Shown: positions 45,487 to 56,335 of the stretch, piece after piece
How positions within the stretch are numbered: the stretch's first letter is position 1
Layout: each line of letters begins with the position of its first letter
Source of the DNA: Laburnicola sp. R22_1
Lineage: Eukaryota; Ascomycota; Dothideomycetes; Pleosporales; Didymosphaeriaceae
Reading direction: 5' to 3'
Length of the DNA stretch: 64,000 nt
Assembly (NCBI GenBank): GCA_014281115.1
Contig: JACONQ010000018.1
Location: 1,674,001 to 1,738,000 of the forward strand
Program-made: the position numbers and the translations under genes
Notes under the pieces: model-generated
Told to the model about the DNA's origin: nothing
Seen by the model: only the letters and a program-made list of their open reading frames with translations
Database searches by the model: none

Positions 45487-47085
45487 TCAAGACGCTGCAA
45501 CACCACGCTCACCACAGTACTTCGCCACCTCCTTCTTCAACGTCTCTCGCTGGAGATTGACAGTATCCATAATATCGCCAACCCCAGATACCGACTTGCA
45601 GTAATCGTATGTATCCGCCATTTGCGCCAACACCGCTTGCAGCTGGTTTGGTAGCCACTGCAACATCGTTAGCCAGTAGTCCGCAACGGGCCAACTTCAC
45701 GCACCGTAACAATAGGGGACCCTCCCGTTGCAGTCGGATGCGCCGTGCGCTTGAGGATGTATTCGCGAGTAAAACACCAATGCCGCCAACGGAAGTCGCG
45801 AACCTGGTCCAGAGCCTGGAGATACAAGGCCGCGGACACAGAGTCTTGCAGAGCAAAGGCTTTCACGCCCGCCGCTTCAGCACCGTCTCGCACTGCTTCG
45901 AGGAACTCGCGGTGATTGCCTGGGCGATACTGCCGGAAGTCTTGGAGAATCTCAGTAAGAGGTGTCTCGGGCATGCGAATCTGAAGCAGGTTGTCGCAGA
46001 GCGGGATCTATCAGAGGGTTAAATCTACACGTTGACACCAAGAGGTAATCCCGTACCATGCTGTCATTGGCTCCAGATTCGCCCCTGAAGGACATGGGCT
46101 CATCGCTCACGCCTTCGTAGATGACGCCATTGGGAAACATGGACTGTGACGTGATGCCGAAGATGAAAGTCCGGAACATGGTGTAGCTCTGTGGCTTGCT
46201 TCGGTTCCACATTGCTGGCACTCGTTAACGTTGTGTACGCTCACCGAGAAGGGACGGCTTACTGTTCATGACTGCATTGACGTTCCGCAGACCATTGACC
46301 ACCGTTCGCAGTCCATCATCAAACTTTTCACGATCTCTCGCGGTACAGCCTTCTAGCATATCCACAGTCCCCTTAACGAGGGGTCCAGACTCTTTAACCA
46401 TTGCTATATGAACAAGAACGAAGCCGGCCTCGGACGAAGAAGGATCAAGGCCGTGTTCGAAGGCGCGAATCAAGCGAAGATTGTCGTATTCAAGGCCCTT
46501 GGAGGTGTCCTCGAGACGATAGTTGAAGAGAGCGTAAGAGCCTGCGTATTCCATGAAAGGCTTGAAGCCGGCACTAGTGCAGATTCAATGATTAGCTTGC
46601 TCCATAGTCAAACAGCTTTTGTTGTGACAATGTCCAACTTACATCTCTGCGATCTTGACGATGGGCAAAGCGACGCTGCGAGGCAGTTTCTGCCGACCGA
46701 GTCCGTATGGCTCGTCGCGCAGGAACCTCTCATGGCAGGGCTCGAAGAGATAGGCCGAAGCAAGGAACGAGTAGTCACGGTACAAAGCATTCATGACGAC
46801 CAGATCGTGGCGATACTTCTCTACTTCGTCGCTGAGATCAGGAAGTTCCTCCTCGAGAGTGGCACCGAAAGTGTACTTGGCCAGCAAGCCGGGTTCTCCG
46901 GATAGTGTCTTGATGGGCATGCGCTGGAGCAGAGATTCAACAGCACGAAACTCCACTGGAAGCTCTTGTATCGGTTCTTGGCGGGGGAGGAACCCTCTGG
47001 TGGTTGAGACCATGAAAGCAGGAAGGGAGCGGTCTTCGGGACATGTGTCCGTCAAGACAGGAAAACTGAATGGAGAAGTAGACAT
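45487..47085 (-). CDS. IDO: Indoleamine 2,3-dioxygenase
   Basis: Heme dioxygenase opening the indole ring of tryptophan to N-formylkynurenine, first step to kynurenine and NAD (yeast Bna2). Five exons, 47085-46643, 46573-46263, 46214-46057, 46007-45705 and 45657-45487, 461 aa; all splices restore family sequence. Seen: STTRGFLPRQEPIQELP, LPRSVALPIVKIAEIAG (distal pocket side), MWNRSKPQSYTMFRTFIFGIT, the highly conserved GESGANDSMIPLCDNLLQI joined across intron 3, and RDFRWRHWCFTREYILKRT, where His is the proximal heme ligand. ATGGSPIVTWLPNQL follows. Fungi often have several IDO paralogues; I cannot say whether this is the Bna2-type housekeeping enzyme or a paralogue. Coding sequence shows no stops. 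Confidence 0.93.
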
Positions 47086-48098
47086 CGTGGTACAGAACGT
47101 AATAAGCTGAATATGATCAGATGGCGGAGTAGTGAGGCGTCCGATGCTGGGAGTGCCAAATGTGTCTGGATGTCGAGTGCTGAAACTCCCAAAAATCGCG
47201 CTTATGTATCGTGGCCGGTATCAATTCCGGCCTCGTTCCGGCCTCATAACACTGTACGTAATAGGCGGATCACTCGACCAAATTGCGGTCAACATGCTGG
47301 CAATGGCCCGAAGGAAGCCTTCAATGCCCGGCCATACCCTCGCCTTCGTCAAACATCTCCACAATCGGAGTCTTCTGAAGACCCGTTATCGTCGGCGCCA
47401 AGACTGAGGACAAAGAGGGGATACAGAGTCAGGTGGAAAGATCCCGTGAGTTACCCCAGGATAGGCAATACAAATGCTGTTAGAGGTACTGTAATTCCCT
47501 ACTGTGGGCTTTTTGTACAAGGTGCCACAGGAATATAGCTCTTCCTCTACTGGTCGGGTATGTCTAGATCACGCCCCGTGGCCCGATTCGAACTGTACTG
47601 CGCAATCAACTTCCACCACGAAAGCCTTGCCTAACGATATTCACGGCCGTAGGTTGTTCAAAGTTCCGATGGTGGAAGTTAGTGTTGTCGTGAAGGGCAC
47701 ATGTCGCTGCTCTCTTGAGCGATCGCACGCGTCGGTGTCTTTTCGGCCGCTGAGCGCTGATTGGTAGAACTAGCGAAGCACTCTTTTGGACTGGCGCGCT
47801 CAGTACCTCCAGCTTCGCATGCTTCGGTACGCAGTCCATACTACTACCTGTGTACAACAAGCTCACGCTGGGCGTCATCTCAGGCTCGTGATATATGCTA
47901 TGAAAATGCTTACTCTTATCGCATCTCGTTTGCGACCCTGCGCCACAGTAACCGCAGCCTGGATCACCCAGACCAGTTCGGAGTCATAAGTATCCGGGGT
48001 CGCACTTTTTTCGATACGATTTCGTCGACCTTTTCCCTTTCTGTATACAACTGACATAGGTTCCATTTTCCTCTCATATCCAAATAATCAGAACGACA
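47086..48098. other. Divergent intergenic region, IDO / RNA ligase
   Basis: About 1 kb between divergent genes, with one near-copy of the hairpin repeat. Small open frames are present but none is convincing. Confidence 0.5.
47446..47471 (+). repeat. Dispersed hairpin repeat, copy B (diverged)
   Basis: gtgaGTTACCCCAGGATAGGCAATAC: matches copies A and C except for ga for gt upstream and ggcaat for ggtaat. Confidence 0.75.
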
Positions 48099-49216
48099 AT
48101 GGAGACTCCAACAGTCGAGTCTACGCTCTATCCCAAGATCACCACCCACATCAAGGAAGTAAGGAATTTCACACATACATAACTCAGAAGCTTAGCTTAC
48201 CTCAAACCCTCATCTAGGTCGTCAAGACTCTGCTTCAAAAACTACGGGATCCTGACCATCCAGAGCAGGAAGTTATACTCGAACCCATCCCCATCATTGG
48301 CACCATAAAACTCCACGGCACACATGCCGACATCCTCGTATACAACGATAACACAATCGTTCTCCAGTCCCGAAACAATCCAAAGGTTCTGGAATCCGCA
48401 GACAACCAAGGTTTCGCCAAAGCCATGTCTCAGAAACGCGCCACCATCCTCAGACTTCGCGACCAGTTCATCAACCGCTGGAAAGAGCTAAATCCCGACA
48501 CGGCCCTGGACACGACGTTACCTGTCACGATAGCGGGCGAGTGGGTTGGTGAGAAGATACAAAAAGGCGTCGCAATTGCGGAGCTGTCCAGGCGACTCGT
48601 CATTATCTCGACCAAGATCAATGGGACGTGGGTCGCAGACAACGAGTATATGGATATCGAAGCGCCTGAGAATGAGATCTATAACATCTCCCGCGGAGGT
48701 GTATATCACTCGATACTCTACCCCGAGGATCTTCACAAGTCAGTCGACGAACTCGAGCCCCTAGCCGAGAGCGTAGCCGCCCGCTGCCCTTTTGCAGAGC
48801 CATTTGGTGTGATAGGCGAGGGTGAGGGCCTAGTCTGGAAGCTTGTACCGTATATTCACGACTCGGATCTCTGGTTCAAAACGAAAGGCGGTAGGTTCAA
48901 GCCTACCTTTACTCCGGCGCCTAAGAAATTGGCCGCAGACGCAGAACATAAGCGCGAAGTAGCTGCGACAGTTGTGAAGGCGTGGTGTTCTGAGCAGAGG
49001 CTGGAGCAGGGCTGGGACTATCTAAGGGAGAAGGGTATCGAGCAGAATATGAAGGGCATTGGGGCTTTTTTGAAGTGGGTGCAGCAGGATGTCCTGGTAG
49101 AAGAGAAAGGGTACATACAGGAGCATGCGATTGATGAGTCCATGCTGAGAACGGAGATCATCGCGCTTGCGAAGCCATGGTATCTGAGCAGATACACTTC
49201 AAGTCGTGGGTATTGA
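48099..49216 (+). CDS. RNA ligase, T4 Rnl2-like nucleotidyltransferase family
   Basis: Two exons, 48099-48158 and 48218-49216, 352 aa; the second is open through its whole length. It has the ordered motifs of covalent nucleotidyltransferases of the Rnl2 type: motif I IGTIKLHGTHADI (adenylated Lys about K51; Rnl2 enzymes have KxHGTN), GEWVGEKIQKGVAI in the place of motif III (about 127-140), motif IV EGLVWKLV (about 223-230), and motif V WFKTKGGRFKP with Lys about 241/243. The C-terminal ~100 residues are helical and unassigned. Expected activity: ATP-dependent joining or repair of RNA ends; the natural substrate in fungi is unknown. It differs from the Trl1 tRNA ligase, lacking its kinase/phosphodiesterase domains. 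The last codons run into the hairpin repeat, so the exact C terminus may have been altered. Confidence 0.8.
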
Positions 49217-49244
49217 TGGTGTGTTACCCCAGGATAGGTAATAC
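49216..49244 (+). repeat. Dispersed hairpin repeat, copy C
   Basis: Same 29 bp as 17130-17158. It starts right at the end of the RNA ligase frame and is followed by a degraded second copy of about 40 bp of the ligase 3' end. Confidence 0.8.
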
Positions 49245-49470
49245 CAACTCAACGAAGATCATCGCGTTGCAAAGCCGTAGTGTCTAATCAAATATACTAG
49301 ACTTTACCTAAAACTAAAAAAAAAGCTGCGCTAGCCTTAATATAGTAACTAGAATAGATAATTAAGATAGTTTTATAAAAGTAGCGTAATAAGGCGCTAA
49401 GAGGATAAGTAGATATAAGCTTAAACAAAGAAAAGCCTACTTAAATAAAACAAAAGAGATAATAGTAGTA
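49245..49470. other. AT-rich decayed sequence with partial duplication
   Basis: First ~45 bp (about 49250-49295) resemble 49150-49195 of the ligase gene, with several C-to-T and G-to-A differences. The rest is AT-rich and without genes, up to the TA of the next element. Confidence 0.6.
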
Positions 49471-51343
49471 ACGTACTTTGCACTCGAGTCGGACACTCCA
49501 TCGAGTCGGACACTTTGCCAAGACCCCACCAAGTTCTGTACTATTCACGATAGTATAGAGTCAACATGAACTATTTTCGATAGTCTAAATAGGCTAAACT
49601 ATTCAGAATCTACTTCTATAAGCTGTCTACAGGTTTTTTTTTATTGTGCCCAGGCTTGCCGCAGCGTCTACAGCGCCGTTAAGCGGATTCGCCTCTATTA
49701 GTGCGCACCCTCTTCTTTGCCTTCTTGCCATTACTACGCACCCCAAAGTCCTTTAGAGTAGCCAGTCGCTGGCCCTCTTCAACTGTAAGGACTCCTTCTT
49801 GCTGCAATCGCTTTCTTTTATATGATTTACGTCGTGTGGCGGCCTTATTAGCAGCTTGAAGTTTGGCGTTGCGTTTGGTTATTAATACCAAAGAATGCCC
49901 TATCATCTTAGCGCCTTTGACGAGCTTTTCCATCGCCTTAACTATATAAGTTGGGGAACTATCCACATGCCTTTAAATCCTCTGCTTAACCAGCGTCGAT
50001 TGCGACCTAAGTTCTGTACTATTTCGCGGAGTTTGCGACTCCTATGTACTATCGCGAATAGTACAAAGTGGAGGCGTACGCAGGCGGACGTCAAGCTGCG
50101 ATATCACAGCTTCTAGGTTGTGGGGCACTAGGCTAGCACCTTAAAAGCCTCCTTTGATATTACTTTTAGTAAACAAAGCCTTAAAAGCAGCAATAAAGCA
50201 AGGCAGGAACTCGATTTTAGTGATGTGCGTGATGTGGTTGCGCATCAAATCCTTAGCTTGGCGCCCATACGCCTTTTTTAAAGGCGCGAAACAGCCCACA
50301 TTAAGTGGCTGCAAGAGGTGCGACAAATGCGAGGGCATACAGAGAGTAACAATATTGCTCTTCTTGCAATACTGTTCGAATTTGAACAAGTTGTAACTCT
50401 TATAGCTATTAAGAATGAGCAAATGTGTTGTGCTAATAACACGCCTCTTTGTATGCTTATTAAAGTGCTTCAGCTACTATAGACTAAGCTTATTTGTTGT
50501 CTAGCTGTTCTTAGAGACTGCAATAACCTAATTATAAGGTAAATCCTTCTCCTTATACTAGGCGGAGAGGTGGTGCTTGCCCCTAAAGATAATAAAGGGT
50601 GGGATCCACCCCCCCATCGCATTGATGCCTTGGATGACTGTTGTCCACTCCCTATTGCCCTGCTGCACCTGCTTTAGCCGTCCTTGACGCTTAGAGCCTG
50701 TGACTACTGCTCTAGTTAATATTATGCCTATTATAAAGCCTGCTTCATCAAAATTATAGGTGTCCTTGTCTAGGATACCATGTTTGGCCTTTATGTTCTC
50801 CACAAGCCGGAACTAGTCTTGTATCACCTTAGGATCCTCCTAGAAAGCTCTCTTGTAGTCGTACTTTTGATTGAACTTGACTTTAAGCTCTAGCTGGCGC
50901 TTAACAAAGTTATAAGGCCACCTCTGGCCAACTAGCTTATAGTGGCGTGCAGCCAGTAAAGAATTAGCCATATCTTTTATAGCATCGAGCCGAGGCGGAA
51001 ATCCTCGCGCGTCTAGATCGAGTATATGCTCCACAATCGCCTGCTCCTCTCTTATAGTAAGTCTTATTTTGTTAGGTGCGCAGTCGCGTCTAAACGTCTT
51101 TCCAGCGCGTTGGTCGCTAAGTGTACTTTAAGAGACGTTGTAGATAGCTGTAGCATGTCGCTAAGAGAGTGTCGCGTCTTATTTAATAGCCTAGATTGTA
51201 AGCTGTATACGCGCTTCTTTTAACACTAGTAGTTTATTGTGCGGTTGAGGCATCGCGTTATACTATTGCTAATAGTACGTTTTAGTGGGGTCTTGGCAAA
51301 GTGTCCGACTCGATGGAGTGTCCGACTCGAGTGCAAAGTACGT
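49471..51343 (-). mobile_element. Pogo-type DNA transposon (element 6)
   Basis: 1.9 kb with TIRs of about 60 bp starting ACGTACTTTGCAC and containing TCGAGTCGGACACT twice at a 17-bp period. TA duplications at 49469-49470 and 51344-51345. Confidence 0.92.
49616..51253 (-). pseudogene. Pogo-type transposase with C-terminal zinc knuckle (element 6)
   Basis: From 51253: MPQPHNKLLVLKEARIQLTI-stop, HTH region, then EHILDLDARGFPPRLDAIKDMANSLL (CENP-B-type helix), YNFDEAGFIIGII (first Asp), GNREWTTVIQGINAMGGWIPP, LLILNSYKSYNLFKF (second acidic position, normally D), MPSHLSHLLQPLNVGCFAPLKKAYG, SSPTYIVKAMEKLVKGAKM, and a Lys/Arg-rich tail. Past a stop at 49679 the frame continues into CRRCGKPGHN, a CCHC-type knuckle whose last Cys is lost, ending at 49616. 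About a dozen in-frame stops plus missense changes. Distinct from elements 1-5 by TIR and protein. Confidence 0.88.
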
Positions 51344-52544
51344 TAATTAAATTAAAGTTGTGTTCTTAAAATATTAAGGGGAGAAGTTAGGATAGCAGTA
51401 GCTAACCCTCTGCTCCTAAGAGTATCGATTAGCGTATTGCACAGCTAGGTCGTATAGAGTGAGACTCATGCGCCCCAGCAAGTAGATAGATATGCCGAAG
51501 ATGGAAATGGACGCTGTTTCGATTTGCCACTTCCACTTCCAGGGTTCTATTCGTGATAGGAGAGGAGGATGTGGACCTTTTGAATTTCAGGGCGCTAGGT
51601 TTTCTCCGCCGGAGAATCTTTACGCCGATGAAGTGTCATTACAAATCAGTCTAGCCAAAACCGGAAAACTAAAAGACAGAGCAGAAAGTTCAAATCTCGG
51701 AATTATCGCATTAAATCTAATGTAAATTATCTCTCCAGACTTGAATCGACTTATCTAGCACCCGGGCGCATCACCCAGTGCGTCTATGGCACTATGACGA
51801 CACCCTGGTCTAGCAATCGGCCAGCCAAGGCACGCTACACGCCTTAGCACTTACCTCTAGGGCACATTGGCTGCGTCGAACGCACTGACAACTAGACTGT
51901 GCCCTCCGTCAGCCCGCCGTGAACATATCATATTGCAACGCCGTGCTGAAGCCCACCAACACCCTCTTCTGCCCCTATCGAAGCGCTTCTCCCCCGAGAT
52001 CCGTGTGATATCCTCGACCCCTCCGCCGACACCGTTGTACACCTATCCCTTGTCCTATTGGATGTCCCAAAAATCCTACACCGGCCATTCGGCGGAGTGC
52101 CGTCGTGGAGTCGAATGTGCTTCTTCTATGTCCATCTTATCCTACCCGTTTCCCCTGCTCTTAAGAGTTAATGGTGTCTACCGAGTTAAGAAGCTCTGCC
52201 ATCATGGACACAAAGTCAGTGGCCTTATGACTGGGCTGGACTACCGCGGGGTCAGATGTTGAAATCAGTATCAATATCCTAGTGACCCAGTGCGAGCCAT
52301 TCCTTCACTCCCCATAGCCAGCCCTCTAGTCAGGCGCCACAGAAGTTCAAAGACAGACGCAAAAATTCCTCCCAGGCGTCTGGAGATTTGCGTATATTTT
52401 TCTCATTCAGGCAATATTTGAGTCTCAAGAAAGAATATCAGGTATTTCATGCAAGACATCAGATGGGCTGCTTAAGCAATATTTCCTAGAATGAAAGGCA
52501 AATTGATAGATTCAAAGGTACTGTTCATTTGAGCTTGTTACACT
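51344..52544. other. Intergenic, no gene recognised
   Basis: 1.2 kb between a transposon and a retroelement relic. A 131-codon plus-strand frame at 51867-52262 has no recognisable domain and I leave it uncalled. Probably eroded intergenic sequence. Confidence 0.5.
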
Positions 52545-52658
52545 CGCGGCAGCGGTTATGAGGACTATCGTACTGACTTAACAATCTTTTGAAAAATGCT
52601 TTCAGATGTAAGCAGGTTGGGCAGACTTTTGAGGACTCAAGTCTACCTCGTCTTGGCG

Positions 52659-53217
52659 CTATACAGGCGCGATCATGTAGTTCCGGGTTTTTCGAGTCAG
52701 CTTGAGTGCAGCGTTGTTGTCTATCAGGAGTGGAGTTGATGCAACTTCCAAATCTTTGATGCGTAGGTCGTTGATCATGTTCTTGACCCAGATGATTTCT
52801 TGGGCAGCTTTGCATCCAGCTACATATTCGGCTTCACAAATTGATGTTGCCACCGTCCTTTGCCTTCTGGATGACCAGGGCACGGGTCCGCTGGCAAGCT
52901 TCACAACGTAGCCGGTGGTTGATCGCCTGGTGTCTGGGCATCCGGCCCAATCCGCATCAATATAGGCAAGTAGGTCTCCATTTTTGCAATTCCTCTTGAA
53001 GTGTAGTCCGGGATTGGCCGTGTATTTGAGACAAGCGTAGATGTCGTCAACCGCATTCATGTGCTCAGCTGGGCTGGCACAGAACCTGGAGACGACTCCC
53101 ACTGCTTCAGCAATGTCTGGACGCGTGACCACCATTTCGTAGTTGAGAGCTCCGACCTTGAATTGATATCGGCTTTGGAAATCGAACGGTCTGGAATAGC
53201 CGTCATTTTTGGTAAGC
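52659..53217 (-). pseudogene. Copia reverse transcriptase/RNase H fragment
   Basis: Continuous frame with YQFKVGALNYEMVVTRPDIAEAVGVVSRF, LLAYIDADWAGCPDTRRSTTGYVV (RNase H), TSICEAEYVAGCKAAQEIIWVKN and LLIDNNAALKLTRK. This is the C-terminal end of a Ty1/Copia Pol; the rest of the element and any LTR are absent. It stops at about 53217, only about 40 bp from the 3' end of the kinase gene. The family differs from the full-length Copia element at 21755-27689, as the protein sequences are clearly different. Possibly extends to 52545 with further stops. Confidence 0.85.
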
Positions 53218-53257
53218 TTACTCTAACCTCATCGTACTCGCTAACCGCTCAAGCGGA

Positions 53258-56200
53258 TCAACCACCTCTTCCAAAAAACGCCGAAAGCGCACGACTTTCC
53301 CCCGCAGGATCTGCAACTTCACGTTCGGGCTCTGGGTCCAGCCCATCAGATAGCAACAAATGAACAACATCCTGATATTTCTTCCCCAACTTAGATCCCA
53401 AACGGGGGACGTAGCGGGAGACGAGCATATCGCGCAACTTCGATGGCGATAGCGTACGATGCTCACGCTTGCCTGCAATAGCTGCCAGTGGCGTCCAAAG
53501 TCCTATTTCCAGTAGCATAATACCAAGGCTATAGTAGTCGTAGCTAAGGCGGAAGTGGCCCGTGTTCGTATACGCAGGGTGGCGGTAGTCCAGAAAATCT
53601 GTTTGAGCGGAGGGACCCTGTGTATGCCATGTCTCACCACCGGGGCGGCTCTTGTTTAGCCCGATGATAAAGGGATTGTGAAGGGTACTACTAGTGGTAG
53701 GAGAGATGCCGCTCTCGGTTACGCTAGATGCCACATCGAAAAAGATGATATTGTTTGAGTGGAAATTCTCGTGGAGCCAGCCGGTACAGTGGAACTCGGC
53801 TAGAAAGCCCGCCAGCATGCTCGCTACGCAGAACTTGTCTTCCAGAATGGGTTGAGTCATATGCGTGTCTATTCTGGACTCTTTGCCTGGGCGTAATGAG
53901 AGAAGTAGTAGTTTGTTGAGGGTTATAGCACCTCGCTGGTCTACCGGAATGGCTGGATCAATTCCGTTCGTTGGATTAGGGACTTTATACACAAAGGAGA
54001 AGCCCTCTGGACTATCCTTCTCTCCGATTCCGAAGAATCCAAGACAATCAAGCAGGCGAAGACTCGGTGGCCGAGATTGCGCATTAAACCCCACTGCTTT
54101 GTGAGCCATCACGATCATCATCTCCGCTATTGGTATCTTTTCCCAGCCAGGGTCGTAGAAAACGCTTTCTATGAGAACTCGAGAGTTCTCCTTATAGACT
54201 CCCATTTGATGGCCGTTTGTAAGTTTAGCATCGAGTTTCGGGGTGTCTGTTTCAGGAATTTCAACCCGACCTAGCTCTTCTTCGTTGCCAGTACCGAGTA
54301 GTATTTCAAGGCGAATCTTTTTCATCATCGCGAGGGCAGCCCCTTGTTGGTACAGGACAATTCTCTGGGAGCCAAGGTTTCTCTCCATTGTCCCCAGCTG
54401 CTCGGTATTATCGGTCGCATCCAGCATCGAGTGGACCCAGACACGTTCTGCTTTCCGGGAGTCCGCTTTAGACAAGAGATCCCAGAGCTCTTGAATTAAA
54501 CGTTGAATATCGGCCTGGAGAGTTTTACGCTCGTTATCAGCCTCATCACCTGCGAGTAGTTGTGCGACTTCTTTGCCGCTGACGTCTTCGTCATTCAAGA
54601 CCCCTTGGATTGAAGCCGTGCTCGTATCTGTCTTCGGAGTAGCGTTCGGTCCTGCTCGAGAAACTCTGTGAAATAGTTCTAGCAGGGTTTTGACACATTT
54701 ATCCGCATGCTGTGCCGCGAACCCTGTAATTGATTCATCGACAGTATGAGCGGCAAAGCGGAGGACGTCCCCAAAAGCTCGTAAACGCTCCCGCTCGAAC
54801 CACAATCTCATGTGGGAAATTTCACCGAACACCATGTCAGTACCGTCAACGACTTCAGAGAAAACTTCAAACGCTGAAAAGAAGTGCGCCTTCATGCTCA
54901 GATGCGCTAGATCCAAGCGGACTTTGGAGATTTTTGGTCGTGTGGTGACTGGGGACAAGATTGAGTATACCAAATCGCGGAGTGGAACCCCTAGTGCTGG
55001 TTGGCGCTCCTTAGAGGCAATGAAATTGAGCCATTCCCACCTCCGTCTTAATGTCATCGTTTGCGCCATAGAAGAATGAGTCCCTATCACCCGAAGGCCG
55101 AAAAACCCTCCTCACATCCCGAAACCTTTTGAGGCCATCAATGCCTAGATAGGCATATGTCATGACTTCGCTTATAATACACCCGAATGCCCAAACGTCT
55201 ACGGCTCGCCCAACGTCGAGTCGCACATAATCTTCGTCTAAGCACTCTGGTGCTGAATAGTCACCCCTGACTGCCTTGAAGCGTGTTGTCGACCCGTCGT
55301 CACGCTCACGGACGCGGCCCATGCCAAAGTCGGTGAGCAGGAATGTCTCGCCACTGACAAGCACGTTGGCGGGCCTTAAGTCGTGATGATACCCAATGCC
55401 ATCAAATTCGGCGCCATTATCGTGGAGGCGCACCTCATGCACACGGCTGAGCGCAGATGAGAGGCCATACAGGGCCGAAAAGTAGGTGAAGCGCCATTGG
55501 AAGTAGCCATGAGGTTGTTCACGTGAGAGAAAAGCCTTGAGGTCCATGTCTAGTGGCGGGAAGAGCAAACCGAGTTCACGGCCATGAATATAGGCAGTCA
55601 AAAGGGGTACAATGTTGGGACGTGGTGTGTGGCTGATGAGACGAAGACAACGTTTCTCGTTGAGAAATTTGGCTAGGCGGACTTCGGAAGAGACATCTGG
55701 ATGTTCTCGTAGAATCTTGCGGACGACGACAACTTTGGGACTCTTTGTGTGAGAACTGATGTTAGACTGTAGAGTGTTATGAAAGAGGGGGCAGATTTCA
55801 CATCATGTGGGACAAAGTCCTGCAGTGAAGGATGAATCTCCAGCTTCTCAACATCGCCAAAGCCTCCAGGGGTAAGAGGGCCTAGATTGCGAATGAAAGG
55901 TCGGATTTCACGGCCAATTTCGACATCCTGTCCGCTTTGGAAATAAAACGGCACAAATTCCCATTGTAGTCGTAAGAACGTAGGCGCATATTCTCCTGCT
56001 GCGCCCTGCGCGCTCCCTTCCTCGAGCGGTAGCCGGTCAAGGCAGCGCTTTCTTCGAAACTTCACCACTAAGTCCGGTTGTTGCATCCATACTAGGAGGG
56101 CGAAGGTTGGGATGCCGCCGCAGCGGATTGCACCCGCGAGGCCAAGGCGATCTTCAGCAGCGCATGAGAGCTCTGCAATGGCGGCTGCAATGGCGGACGA

Positions 56201-56335
56201 TGTAAATATAGCAACGAGGCTAGTGGGCGGGACGAAGCTTCGGCCGTCAAGTGCGTCGACGTGGGAGTTCTGAATTTGAATCCAGAGCGAGGCGAGAGTT
56301 GGCCGTATTGTCTCCTGCTTTTGCTGGAATTCCAT
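53258..56335 (-). CDS. Large protein with kinase and kinase-like domains, 1-bp frameshift
   Basis: Two exons, 56335-55802 and 55742-53258. Residues 1-150 form an N-terminal helical region. Kinase 1: glycine loop GPLTPGGFGDVEKLEI (about 152-167), KVVVVRKIL after the splice, catalytic loop YHHDLRPANVLV (about 296-307, HRD as HHD), TDFGMGRVRE, GDYSAPECLDE, DVWAFGCIISEVM. At 55036-55038 a GGG run puts the rest out of frame; with two Gs the reading becomes EVEWLNFIASKERQ, and exon 2 length is exactly 3n+1, as a single inserted base predicts. The total would be about 1005 aa. The C-terminal ~300 residues form a second kinase-like domain (GWLHENFHSNNIIFF, TDFLDYRHPAY, YDYYSLGIMLLEIGLW) without a clear DFG, so probably a pseudokinase. 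Similar second halves occur in fungal proteins linked to heterokaryon incompatibility; role here inferred only. Confidence 0.75.
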
